This document shows positions 48,400 through 59,529 of a DNA stretch of 64,000 bases, in pieces (position 1 is the stretch's first letter; every line of letters begins with the position of its first letter). Under the pieces are notes generated by a model. That model saw nothing but the letters and a program-made list of their open reading frames with translations, was not told the DNA's origin and did not search any database. A program made the position numbers and the translations under genes. This DNA is from Tiliqua scincoides (lineage: Eukaryota > Chordata > Lepidosauria > Squamata > Scincidae): contig NC_089825.1 of assembly GCF_035046505.1 (NCBI RefSeq), forward strand, positions 1,329,029-1,393,028, in the 5' to 3' direction.

Positions 48400-49018
48400 G
48401 CTGCAATTATACCTGAATTGGTCAGACCTGGTATGGTGACCCATGCCCCAGTGACATCTAGATTAGATTAATGCAACACACTGTACATGGGGCTGCCTTT
48501 GAAGACTGTCTGGAAACTACAATTAGTCCAGAATGCAGCTGCCCCTGTGGTTATGGAGGCTCATTGGTTCAATTCAGCTACACTGGCTGCCAGTGTACAT
48601 TTCCAGGAACAATTCAAGGTGATAGTTTTGACTTTTAAAGCCCTTTATGGCTCAGGAACAGGATATAAGAGGGACCACCTCCTTCCATATAATCCAATCC
48701 AACCTTTGAGGTTGTCAGAGGGCTTCTTAACCATGGCATCACAAATGGAGGTGAGGGAGAGGACCTTCTTGGTGGCAGCATCCCAAGTGAGGAATTCCCT
48801 CTTCACAGAACCAAGAATGGCTCCCTCCTTGGAGACCTTATGGCAGGACCTTAAGACTCTTTTATTTAGGACAGTGTTCAATGGCTGACATGATGGACTG
48901 GCTTTTGAACCAAATGCAGTGTTGCTTTGTATTTGTTTGTTTTTTTATTATTGTAAGCTGCCCTGATTGCTCTGACTGGGAGAAAGGTGAGATATAAATT
49001 CTTTAAATAAATAAAATA
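48400..49018 (+). mobile_element. L2 LINE 3' portion
   Basis: The plus frame gives MGLPLKTVWKLQLVQNAAAP, then LTFKALYGSGTGYKRDHLLP, the L2 C-terminal motif series, and a 3' UTR ending TTAAATAAATAAAATAAG. It is more diverged than the copy at 18097-21290, so older. Confidence 0.8.
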
Positions 49019-49397
49019 AGTATTCCACCTAATATGATAGAGTCAACAGAGCTATCTAAACTGAGTGGTGGTTAGACAGCACTACACCATTTTTCTGTAC
49101 TCTGGCTCTCTATCTTACAAAAGACACATATGTTCTGATAGCATTGGAGTACTTAATCCCCAGTAGCTCTAATTCAAGGTTTGGACTGATTCTGGCAAAA
49201 ACCTCCAGCAGCCTGAGAAGCTCCCATACACCAGCATTTACAAGACTAAGTTTGATGGATCAGTGTCTGACACAAAAGAAGGGCAACTTCACATTCACTC
49301 ATATCCTTTCTGTGCCATTCTTTCTGATGGAAGAACCTGCACTTTTCAGGGGCAAGAAGATACCCACACTAACATCTCCCTAATTATGTTATTCCTT

Positions 49398-49471
49398 TGG
49401 CAGGCCACTGTGGGATACAGGAAGCTGGACAAATGGGCCTTTGGCCTGATCCAGCCGGCTCTTCTTATGTG
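49398..49471 (+). mobile_element. CR1 LINE 3' terminus
   Basis: GGCAGGCCACTGTGGGATAC, then AGGAAGCTGGACAAATGGGC and CTGATCCAGCCGGCTCTTCT: the last 75 bases of a CR1. Confidence 0.75.
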
Positions 49472-50060
49472 AGCCAATCTTGGATGAAAGAGCAAGTATA
49501 TGACTATACAATTGTCTTGGAAACAAGACAATTCTCCCCACTCCAGCTTTTTTTTCCACAAGGAGATAAACTACGGTATGTCCAACATATGATTTCCAGA
49601 CCGGAAAATTGAAAGGAGCAAGACTGCTAAAACCAAGCATCTCACTTAAGAAACTCGGTGAAAGGTATTTCTCATGCAGAAAGGGAAGGCAAACTCAGGC
49701 ACCATTACCCTGCATTCTGGAAAGGAGAAAGAAGACAAAATGTTTCCTGCCAGTAGAAGGGGAATAGAGGTGTGCAATTTCTCAGTGTCCAAAATGTGGT
49801 CTATCTGTCTCACACACAGGCTTCTGGATCAGCTGTGAAAAATGTTCCAGCCTCATGACCCTTGTTTCCAGAAACAGTGCAGGTCAACATCCCTTAATCC
49901 TTTACAAGAGGAGTGGCCAACCTTTCAACCTCAGGGTTCCCAGACCTTTTATTGCGTAGAAGAGGGAATTGTAGCAGGTACAGCTTGCCATATGTGAGAT
50001 GACAAGCAGCACCTGCTGAAATTTACACAATTGTTAAAGGTCCAGGAGCCCTAAAGCTGG

Positions 50061-50220
50061 AAGTCCTATACACACTTTCCTGGGAGTAGGCCCCATTGAA
50101 CACAATAGGGCTTACTTCTGAGTAGACACACAGGATGAGGCTCTGAGGCAGAAACCTACACTTTCCTGGGAGGAGGCCCCATTGCACGCAATAGGGCTTA
50201 CTTCTGAGTAGACACACAGG
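50061..50220 (+). repeat. Tandem pair of the palindromic repeat (copies 4 and 5)
   Basis: Two units about 95 bases apart: CACTTTCCTGGGAGTAGGCC, then ATTGAACACAATAGGGCTTA and CTTCTGAGTAGACACACAGG, each followed by similar GGCTCTG sequence. The unit plus its flank has been duplicated locally beside the CpG-rich region. Confidence 0.75.
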
Positions 50221-50399
50221 CCTGGGCTCTGGAGCAACAGCTTCAGGGGGCAGGCGAGGAGGGGCGCCCACCTGTCCCACCCCCTGGGCTGGAGAGGGGA
50301 GAGGGGCCCCCCTTTCCAGGCCCAGGCGAGCGGGGCAGCTCTGGAGCCAGCAGAGTACCCCTCAACGCCTCCCCTCCTCCTGACTCAGGGGGGCAGCTT

Positions 50400-50760
50400 C
50401 AGGCCTGGTACAACAGGGGAGGCCGAGCCCCACTTCCAGCCGCCCTCACCTCAGGCCTCTGGGGGAGCATGACAGCGCATGCGCCATTCCCAACCATCGC
50501 CTCCTGCCCGGCCCTGCCTCCAAGACACGCGTGAAGCGCGTGTGGAAATGCGATTGGCTGGGTGGCGGCTAGGGGGCGGAGCATGCCTCAGCCCCGCCCC
50601 CAAACGGCTGCCGCGTACAGTAGCTGCCGCGCTCTTCCCCGCCCTTTCCAACCGCCTGCTTGCTGAGCGCGTGGGGAAAGGGGGCGGGGCGAGAGACTTA
50701 AGAAGGAGCGCGCGCCTGCTCCCAGGGGAGGGTTAAGGAACTTCAGTGTTGGAGTGCATG
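50400..50760 (-). promoter_or_regulatory. CpG-rich promoter region, probably of the MEIOC-like gene
   Basis: Dense CpG, several GC boxes (GGGCGG or CCGCCC near 50572, 50595, 50640 and 50685) and a CCAAT box (GATTGGCTGG at 50551). On the minus strand CCAGAGGCCTGAG is followed by GTGAGG (50449), a strong donor, giving an untranslated first exon ending at 50450. Its last ATG frame would meet the TAA in coding exon 1, so it would be an upstream open frame. Direction is inferred from the donor. A divergent plus-strand transcript is also possible. Confidence 0.5.
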
Positions 50761-50802
50761 TAAGCCGCAGCGCATCCGTGCTCTGGAACGCAATGGAAGA
50801 CT

Positions 50803-50876
50803 GCAATGCTGTCCACATTTACCCGGGAGTAAGCCCCATTGACTATAATGGGGCTTACTTCAGAGTAGACATGCAT
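50803..50876 (+). repeat. Palindromic interspersed repeat, copy 6
   Basis: CCCGGGAGTAAGCCCCATTG, then ACTATAATGGGGCTTACTTC: the inner AGTAAGCCCCATT and AATGGGGCTTACT are perfect complements. The long CR1 is inserted at its GACATGCAT end. Confidence 0.8.
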
Positions 50877-53672
50877 GCACAAAGGACATGTTAAGGAAGG
50901 GATAGAATCCAGCAAAGTAGAGATTGAAGGTGGGTCCGACTCCACCGTAGAATCTCTGTGGGTTAAATTACCAGGCTTGAGCAGCGATGTAATACTGGGG
51001 GCGTGCTATCGTCCTCCAGACCAGAAATCTGATGGGGACCTTGAAATGAGGAAACAGATCAGGGAGGTGACAAGGAAGGACAGGGTTGTAATCATGGGGG
51101 ACTTCAATTATCCTCATATTGACTGGGTCAATTTGTGTTCTGGTCACGATAAGGAAACCGGATTTCTTGACGTGCTAAATGACTGTGGCTTAGATCAGCT
51201 AGTCACGGAGCCCACCAGAGGACAGGTGACTCTGGATTTAATATTGTGCGGTACGCAGGACCTGGTTAGAGATGTTAACGTTACTGAGCCATTGGGGAAC
51301 AGTGATCGTGCTGCGATCCGTTTTGACGTGCACGTTGGGGGAAGAATACCAGGCAAATCTCTAACAAAAACCCTTGACTTCCGACGGGCGGACTTCCCTC
51401 AAATGAGGAGGCTGGTTAGGAGGAGGTTGAAAGGGAGGGTAAAAAGAGTCCAATCTCTCCAAAGTGCATGGAGGCTGCTTAAAACAACAGTAATAGAGGC
51501 CCAGCAGAGGTGTATACCGCAAAGAAAGAAGGGTTCCACTAAATCCAGGAGAGTGCCCGCATGGCTAACCAGCCAAGTTAGAGAGGCTGTGAAGGGCAAG
51601 GAAGCTTCCTTCCGTAAATGGAAGTCTTGCCCTAATGAAGAGAATAAAAAGGAACATAAACTGTGGCAAAAGAAATGTAAGAAGGTGATAGGGGAGGCCA
51701 AGCGAGACTATGAGGAACGCATGGCCAGCAACATTAAGGGGAATAATAAAAGCTTCTTCAAATATGTTAGAAGCAGGAAACCCGCCAGAGAAGCGGTTGG
51801 CCCTCTGGATGGTGAGGGAGGGAAAGGGGAGATAAAAGGAGACTTAGAGATGGCAGAGAAATTAAATGAGTTCTTTGCATCTGTCTTCACGGCAGAAGAC
51901 CTCGGGCAGATACCGCTGCCCGAACGGCCCCTCCTAACCGAGGAGTTAAGTCAGATAGAGGTTAAAAGAGAAGATGTTTCAGACCTCATTGATAAATTAA
52001 AGATCAATAAGTCACCGGGCCCTGATGGCATACACCCAAGGGTTATTAAGGAATTGAAGAATGAAGTTGCAGATCTCTTGACTAAGGTATGCAACTTGTC
52101 CCTCAAAACGGCCACGGTACCAGAAGATTGGAGGATAGCAAATGTCACGCCTATTTTTAAAAAGGGAAAGAGGGGGGACCCGGGAAACTATAGGCCGGTC
52201 AGCCTAACATCCATACCGGGTAAGATGGTGGAATGCCTCATCAAAGATAGGATCTCAAAACACATAGACGAACAGGCCTTGCTGAGGGAGAGTCAGCATG
52301 GCTTCTGTAAGGGTAAGTCTTGCCTCACAAACCTTATAGAATTCTTTGAAAAGGTCAACAGGCATGTGGATGCGGGAGAACCCGTGGACATTATATATCT
52401 GGACTTTCAGAAGGCGTTTGACACGGTCCCTCACCAAAGGCTACTGAAAAAACTCCACAGTCAGGGAATTAGAGGACAGGTCCTCTCCTGGATTGAGAAC
52501 TGGTTGGAGGCCAGGAAGCAGAGAGTGGGTGTCAATGGGCAATTTTCACAATGGAGAGAGGTGAAAAGCGGTGTGCCCCAAGGATCTGTCCTGGGACCGG
52601 TGCTTTTCAACCTCTTCATAAATGACCTGGAGACAGGGTTGAGCAGTGAAGTGGCTAAGTTTGCAGATGACACCAAACTTTTCCGAGTGGTAAAGACCAG
52701 AAGTGATTGTGAGGAGCTCCAGAAGGATCTCTCCAGACTGGCAGAATGGGCAGCAAAATGGCAGATGCGCTTCAATGTCGGTAAGTGTAAAGTCATGCAC
52801 ATTGGGGCAAAAAATCAAAACTTTAGATATAGGCTGATGGATTCTGAGCTGTCTGTGACAGATCAGGAGAGAGATCTTGGGGTGGTGGTGGACAGGTCGA
52901 TGAAAGTGTCGACCCAATGTGCGGCAGCAGTGAAGAAGGCCAATTCTATGCTTGGGATCATTAGGAAGGGTATTGAGAACAAAACGGTTAGTATTATAAT
53001 GCCGTTGTACAAATCTATGGTAAGGCCACACCTGGAGTATTGTGTCCAGTTCTGGTCGCCGCATCTCAAAAAAGACATAGTGGAAATGGAAAAGGTGCAA
53101 AAGAGAGCAACTAAGATGATTACGGGGCTGGGGCACCTTCCTTATGAGGAAAGGCTACGGCGTTTGGGCCTCTTCAGCCTAGAAAAGAGACGCTTGAGGG
53201 GGGACATGATTGAGACATACAAAATTATGCAGGGGATGGACAGAGTGGATAGAGAGATGCTCTTTACACTCTCACATAATACCAGAACCAGGGGACATCC
53301 ACTAAAATTGAGTGTTGGGCGAGTTAGGACAGACAAAAGAAAATATTTCTTTACTCAGCGCGTGGTCGGTCTGTGGAACTCCTTGCCACGGGATGTGGTG
53401 CTGGCGTCTAGCCTAGACGCCTTTAAAAGGGGATTGGACGAGTTTCTGGAGGAAAAATCCATTATGGGGTACAAGCCATGATGTGTATGCGCAACCTCCT
53501 GATTTTAGGAATGGGTTAAGTCAGAATGCCAGATGTAGGGGAGAGCACCAGGATGAGGTCTCTTGTTATCTGGTGTGCTCCCTGGGGCATTTGGTGGGCC
53601 GCTGTGAGATACAGGAAGCTGGACTAGATGGGCCTATGGCCTGATCCAGTGGGGCTGTTCTTATGTTCTTAT
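50877..53672 (+). mobile_element. CR1 LINE, 5'-truncated, long intact ORF2
   Basis: The ORF runs open to TGA after MGYKP at 53481, about 868 codons. It contains the C-terminal endonuclease part (VILGACYRPPDQ, VIMGDFNYPHIDW, TLDLILC, LGNSDRAAIRF), then reverse transcriptase motifs (SPGPDGIHP, NYRPVSLTSIPGK, QHGFCKGKSC, IIYLDFQKAFDTVPH, GVPQGSVLGPVLFN, KFADDTKLF) and the C-terminal WNSLP region. The first part of the endonuclease is missing, and the usual catalytic SDH reads SDR, so the endonuclease is probably dead although the RT ADD is intact. The 3' UTR ends TTCTTATGTTCTTAT. GACATGCAT flanks both ends (50868-50876 and 53673-53681), a likely 9-base target duplication. Confidence 0.95.
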
Positions 53673-53689
53673 GACATGCATTTACATGC

Positions 53690-53860
53690 AGCTTTGAATG
53701 CCCACTTGGGAGGTAAAGCGGGATATAAATAAATAAATAAATAAATATTATAAAATATATAAATATATTTATTTTTATTTTATATTATATTATTATATTT
53801 ATTTATATTTTATATTATAAAATAATATAAATATATTATTATATATTAAAATATATAGTA
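53690..53860 (+). repeat. L2 3' tail plus AT-rich simple sequence
   Basis: GCTTTGAATGCCCACTTGGG, then AGGTAAAGCGGGATATAAAT and AAAT repeats form an L2 terminus; TATAT-rich sequence follows. A similar terminus in the opposite orientation lies at 54283-54345. Confidence 0.65.
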
Positions 53861-54260
53861 GTTGGCATCCTTCAGTCTCGGAAGACTATGGTGTCACGCT
53901 CTGAATGGTGGTTCTGGAACAGAGTGTCCTCTTCAGTGCGCGAAGCCTGGGTAAAGTAGATATGGAGGATAGGCTGTTACCCATGCAGCAAATCCCCCCT
54001 CTCCACGTCGCTGAAATGGTCCAATGGAAAGGCAGAGGCCAATACGGTTGGTTCCAGCGTCGTTGCAGGAGTTGCCGGAACGTGGCTGTGTTCAGCCACG
54101 AACTGCCTCAGGGACTCTGGCTCCGGATTTTGCCTGGAGGTTGACTCCTGAAGCCTTTTCCATAACTGGATGTAGCCACAAGGCAGTGGAGGTTTGGGAT
54201 CAGAGTTTTCCTTCTCTCAGATGAGCTGCCTTCCCAGGCTGACGAGTCCCATCTACCCGG
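53861..54260 (-). mobile_element. SINE-like element, copy 4 (reversed, slightly truncated)
   Basis: Complement of the 2135-2607 family, starting from its 3' end GTTGGCATCCTTCAGTCTCG and stopping at CCGGGTAGATGGG, about 65 bases short of the full 5' end. A short ACTCTAT triplication follows. Confidence 0.85.
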
Positions 54261-54282
54261 ACTCTATACTCTATACTCTATA

Positions 54283-54412
54283 ACTATTTATTTATTTATA
54301 TCCCGCTTTACCTCCCAAGTGGGCATTCAAAGCGGCTTATAAATATGTGTGTGTGTGTGTGTGTATACACACTTATATATATTTATGGCATATATATATA
54401 AATATATATAGC
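54283..54412 (-). repeat. L2 3' tail (reversed), TG and TATA simple repeats
   Basis: TTTATTTATATCCCGCTTTA, then CCTCCCAAGTGGGCATTCAA is a reversed L2 terminus. A (TG) run at 54345-54364 and TATATA words follow. Confidence 0.7.
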
Positions 54413-54842
54413 AAGACCTCCCAGAGTTTTTTGCACAGGGACCCACTTTTTTACATGACAATCTGTCATGGCCCACAAGACCCCCCCAAAAAAGATCTAG
54501 AAAGAAATATTTTCATTTATTAATACACCTAATATTACATTATTAATAAATAACTATCAGAGTCTTGTGCTTCTGAGGCTGCTGGAAACCTTACCCATAG
54601 GCAGTACTGCAGCTAGAGGGGGTGCAAAGCACTAAGTTTTGTAGGGAGCCTCACTGCAGCTTGCAGGGAGCTCAAGTGCTTTGATCTGCCATAGGCCTTA
54701 TCTGACAAGCTTGTGCAGGACAGCCCATTCATTAGGTGAGGTGATGCCAGCTACGTCAGTGGCAGATGGCAGGCACTCTTCCATTAAGCTGTGTGGCTGC
54801 ACAGGCTGAAGACAAGCAAAGCTGACCACAATTATACTGATA

Positions 54843-55899
54843 CAATTATATATTGTCTGAAATGTCTGCATGACTGAAATGTCTGCGTGACTTCCTCTTT
54901 GCCGACAATGCAGCTGTCACTACCCACTCTGCCAAAGATCTCCAGCAGCTCATGGATCGTTTTAGCAAGGCCTGCCAAGATTTTGGACTGATGATCAGCC
55001 TGAAGAAAACACAGGTCATGGTTCAGGATGTGGACTCACCTCCCTGCATTACAATATCTGAGCATGAACTGGAGGTTGTCCATGACTTTGTGTACCTTGG
55101 CTCAACGATCTCCGACACTCTTTCTCTCTATACCGAGCTAAACAAACGCATCTGTAAAGCAGCTACCACGTTTTCCAGACTCACAAAGAGAGTCTGGTCC
55201 AACAAGAAGCTGACGGAACATACCAAGATCCAGGTCTACAGAGCTTGCGTCCTGTGTACACTTCTGTACTCAAGCGAGTCATGGACTCTTCGCTCACAAC
55301 AGGAGAGGAAACTGAGCGCTTTCCACATGCGCTGCCTCCGACGCATCCTCGGCATCACCTGGCAGGACAAAGTTCCAAACAACACAGTCCTGGAACGCAC
55401 TGGAATCCCTAGCATGTATGCACTGCTGAAACAGAGACGCCTGCGTTGGCTCGGTCATGTTGTGAGAATGAATGATGGCCGGATCCCAAAGGATCTCCTC
55501 TATGGAGAACTCGTGCAAGGAAAGCGCCCTACAGGTAGACCACAGCTGCGATACAAGGACATCTGCAAGAGGGATCTGAAGGCCTTAGGAGTGGACCTGA
55601 ACAGGTGGGAAACCCTGGCCTCTGAGCGGCCTGCAGGCTGTGCAGCATGGCCTTTCCCAGTTTGAAGAGACACTTGGCCAACAGTCTGAGGCAAAGAGGC
55701 AAAGAAGGAAGGCCCATAGCCAGGGAGACAGACCAGGGACAGACTGCACTTGCTCCCAGTGTGGAAAGGATTGTCACTCCCAAATCGGCCTTTTCAGCCA
55801 CACTAGACACTGTTCCAGAACCACCTTTCAGAGCGCGATGCCATAGTCTTTTGAGACTGAAGGTTGCCAACTAACTAATTATATATTTATCAGTATATA
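54843..55899 (+). mobile_element. LINE with C-terminal zinc finger, 5'-truncated, 13-base target duplication
   Basis: The longest copy of this LINE here. It starts inside the reverse transcriptase (FADNAAVTTH, where FADD is usual), continues DFGLMISLKKTQVMVQDVDS, VYLGSTISDTLSLYTELNKR, YSSESWTLRSQQERKLSAFH, RRLRWLGHVVRMNDGRIPKD and KRPTGRPQLRYKDICKRDLK, and ends in a C-x2-C...H-x4-C finger (CSQCGKDCHSQIGLFSHTRHC region). One frame change lies near 55630. AATTATACTGATA stands at 54830-54842 and 55900-55912. There is no poly(A). Clade not certain; an RTE-like placement is a guess. Confidence 0.9.
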
Positions 55900-55912
55900 A
55901 ATTATACTGATA

Positions 55913-56520
55913 TAGCTGATGCAATTTGGGAGTTTGGTGTTCCTTGAAGTTCCTTGATGATGTCATTGCTATGCATCCAGAAACACTGCCATGCAGCCAC
56001 TGGAAGGACCCATACAGCACTGCAGAGCCCTCAGGGGAATGCTGATTGCAGGGGCATGGGGGGCTGGTTCACCCTGACTGTGCCACCTCCACTGTCTGTG
56101 CCACTCCACCAAGTGTGCCACCGCTACTGCCACCATGGCTGCTTATGCTACAATAGACATGCCCATCTCTAAAGTGCCAGAAAATGTTTTGCGGTGTTTG
56201 TTGCAATAGATTTAACATAGTTGTTCCTTGGAATTCCACCAGTTTCTAATTTTCTGAGGGCAGATTTGATACCTGACTTCCGGGATCATCGCAATGGAAA
56301 GTGTGCAATAGACATTTCTTTCCCGTGTCTGCCTAAAAACTATTTTGAGTTCAAAACTCCTTCTGAGAGGAGAAGGGCAGGATACAAACATTATAAATAA
56401 ACTGATGCAGCATTATTTTTAAATCACAAACTACCTTGAGTGCATTGGCAGAAAAGTAATATATAAAAATAAATACAAAATAAATTCACAGACATAGTGA
56501 TTGAAAACTACTGGTCTCAG
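55913..56520. other. Intergenic, no feature recognised
   Basis: Sequence between the LINE and the next palindromic repeat. Nothing beyond short open frames. Confidence 0.4.
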
Positions 56521-56598
56521 GCTACAATCCTATATGTTCTTTCTTAGGAGTAAATTCCACTGAACATAGTGGGACTTACTTCTGAGTAGACCTGTATA
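56521..56598 (+). repeat. Palindromic interspersed repeat, copy 7
   Basis: GCTACAATCCTATATGTTCT, then TTAGGAGTAAATTCCACTGA and TAGTGGGACTTACTTCTGAG followed by TAGACCTGTATAG. Confidence 0.7.
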
Positions 56599-56983
56599 GC
56601 AGTGGTTCCCTATTTCCCTGGACTTCCTAGGCCATTGGCCACTGCTCCCCATTAGGGCTACAACCCTATGCATGGTATAGGGTGGTGGTTTTTTACGAGG
56701 ATTTCATGATTCCCCAGGGAGAAACCGCTTACAGTTTGGGATCTACAGCTGTATACATTTGTGCTGTCGAAGCTCAATTATAGGCTAATAGGTTAAATCA
56801 CAAAGACCAGCCAGTATTTATTGACATATAAAGTTTTTAATTATTAGGCTCTTTCATAGCCGAGTATCTGACAAACAAGGCTATTTTTTCACTAATATTT
56901 CATAGCAATGGTTCAAATGCTTTCCTGAACTGGCCTGTTAGCCAACTATCTTATTGGGGCTGACGTTATCAGACTGGGCTTCT

Positions 56984-57064
56984 TTAACCCATTTTTGCCC
57001 AGCCCATAGGTTTACACATTTGATCCCTGTTGCATATATGCAACATTGGGCTAAAATGGTTTAA
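56984..57064. mobile_element. TTAA-bounded MITE (piggyBac-type), copy 5
   Basis: TTAACCCATTTTTGCCCAGC to GGGCTAAAATGGTTTAA, 81 bases, with the inner palindrome TTGCATATATGCAA. Confidence 0.8.
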
Positions 57065-58729
57065 TGATGCAGTCCAGTTACCCTTGCAGACAAATGCTGC
57101 ATAACTCTAAATCTCTGCCTCTGCTTAGAATCCCAAGCACTGAGCAGCTTTGAGAGTCCAGGGTGCATCCATGTAGGGCAATGTTATCCAATCCAAATGC
57201 TGTCCAATCTCATCCATCACTAGGGAAAGGGAGAGCCTGTCTCCTATGTCAGCAGGTGCTTCTGCTCCAGCTAACATTTTCTCATATCAACACAAATGGT
57301 AATTATCACCTGAGTTAACATGTAGTGATCACCTTTGACATTGCATTGAAAGAAGAAACAATGCATTAGGATGCTGTCAACCACTAGAAATAACATTGAA
57401 GAATGTAGGGGGGAAAGGCAAAGTAGGAGCTTGGACACTTCCCCATCTATAACAGAAGAAGCCCTTGTTCAGTATCAGGTGTGAAGAATGAACTGATTCT
57501 AAAGAGTTGAGCTAGAACTTGTGGGCCGAGCTGAAGTTTAAATTTTCAAGCTTCTAGCTGAATCCTTTTAATATGTGCACTTACTTATTCACTTGCCATC
57601 CTTCTTGATGCAACTGTCTCTGCTGCTCCCAGCCCAAAAAGAAACCAGGTACTGCCAGAGGAAGGCTGGAGAAGGAAGCAGGTTACATGGAGAGTAGGCT
57701 GGGGGGGATCAGGGTGGGCAGGGTATGTCTCTTCCTTTAGCTGTCAGCCACTATATGCCACAGTGACCTCAAGGCTTCTTGGCATTAATGCACCATGGTG
57801 TGAAGCATGGCACAATCTCTTGGGGACTTCCAGAGCTTCCTATGGCTACACAGCTGCCCGAGGAGAAAAGGACTCAGAATTGCAGAGCTTGTGTATGAAG
57901 AGTATTGCACCAAGCCCAGAAGCTGGTGGAAAGACTTCCTATGTCATTCTAATATCTTCATTTGGATCTTTTCCTAATGAGGCTTGAGATCTTTTTACCT
58001 ACAAAAGACTCCTGAGGATTAATAAGTCACAAACAAAAGGGTTCCAACTCAACATCTTGAAATTCTTATCACAAAAAGCAAATAAATTCCTCACACTTGA
58101 TATGCTACATGCAAACTTGTAGAACTAAGACAACAGTTCTGAAAATTTAAACCCTGAACAATGCACATTTCCTCTGATTAAAAGCAACACTGAAAAGCAA
58201 TAATTGACAATAGTATAATTAAAAACATTTGCATTCACAGTGCACAATAAAAATGTATTTTGTAAAGGACAACAAAGACAATGCTTTATGGTATTTTTTT
58301 TTCCAAAAGCAACAATCAAGTTATTCTCCTTCATGTAATTCTTTATATCATTGAGGTTAGTTATGTAGATCCTTATGCCGGTAAGATACAATAAATCCTT
58401 TATTAATAAAAGACGCTGCAGGGGAAACGGTCTCAGTGCAAGGAGTAATTATAGCATTCCGTAGCTACTCGATAGCTACATTTTTCTCTTTTTGATACTT
58501 ATTAGCAATAATAATTACTAATTATTAGTAATGACTAACTAATTAATGATGATTTATTATCCAGTCTCTGGCAACAGCTTCTTTCCCTTACTCCCTTCCC
58601 TCCCAACTGCAAACAGCGAAGATTGATATTCTAAGTTTGCTGGGAATATGGAGCAAGACATAACCTGGAGGGGGCTCTCCTGAGGCAGACAACAATGCTG
58701 GCTGTTCTAACAAGAGACCAGTTATACAT
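57065..58729. other. Intergenic between MEIOC-like and IBA57
   Basis: No exon, RNA or repeat named. The part near 59134 may include the IBA57 3' UTR, whose end is not visible. Confidence 0.4.
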
Positions 58730-58994
58730 AAACATATAGAGGCTTCTATACATGGTACCTTATGGTAAAACTAACATATGAAACAGGGCCTTAGGAACTT
58801 GAACTGTTCAAGCTCCTAGTTGGCCTATTGTGGCAAAAAGGGGGGAGGAAGGAGTGGATGGATGAGAGACTTGTTCACCAAGTGTAGAGAAGCACCACTC
58901 TTTGGTAGAGATAAACTGAGCTTGAACAAGTTCCTAAGGCCTTGTTTCATATGTTTCCCCATCAAGCACCATGTACAGAAGCCTCTATATGTTC
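58730..58994. mobile_element. MITE with about 80-base terminal inverted repeats
   Basis: The left arm AACATATAGAGGCTTCTATA... and the right arm (complement AACATATAGAGGCTTCTGTA...) match through ATATGAAACA(G/A)GGCCTTAGGAACTTG to GTTCAAGCTC, with small gaps. The centre is about 90 bases, non-coding. No clear target duplication; family unknown. Confidence 0.7.
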
Positions 58995-59134
58995 TTCCTG
59001 TACAAGTCCTGCTGAAATGAATTAAACTGCAACAGATGACTCACAAAAGAAGGGGCAACAGAAGACTGACTGAATTTCAGATTCATCAAGAATCTCTGAA
59101 GAATAAGGGAGATGGTGCTTAGTACATGGCAGGT

Positions 59135-59529
59135 CTATTTATTGACAGGTTTTGGCCACCATGCTGGGATGGAGGCAGAGAGACTCACAGGTGTGTCACC
59201 TGATATTTTCAGATGCAGTGGTCCATTTATGTGAGCCAGTCGTAGCAGTGCTATCCCAAACTTGTCATCTCCAGCCCGGTACTTTCCAGCTGACTTTCCG
59301 GATTCTGTTACAATTTCAGCACACTCGGGGATGCTCTCAGAAGGCACAGAAGCTGAGAACTGTACTGGCACGAGGCGTTTACGGATGACACCCATATGAT
59401 GGGTCCTAGCTGTTAACTCCTGGCCAATGTAACAGCCTTTGGTGAAACTGACACCATTCATGTAGGTGAGATTAGATTCCAGGGGCAGGGCTATTCCAGA
59501 AGGTAGGTCTTTTGTGCCTTCAGGGATGC
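59135..59529 (-). CDS. IBA57: IBA57 exon 3
   Basis: Acceptor TTACCCTATTCCAG ending at 59530; stop TAG at 59137-59135. It encodes [20 protein letters not shown] to WWPKPVNK, with [13 protein letters not shown] and [10 protein letters not shown], the most conserved block of the family. The last codons AAT AAA TAG contain an AATAAA hexamer overlapping the end of the frame. Confidence 0.95.

Noticed and set aside
50139-50260. Possible tandem array or CRISPR-like repeat
   Set aside because: Only two units, and they are copies of the dispersed palindromic repeat.
54024-54224. Open frame of 66 codons as a small gene
   Set aside because: Lies within the reversed SINE-like element.
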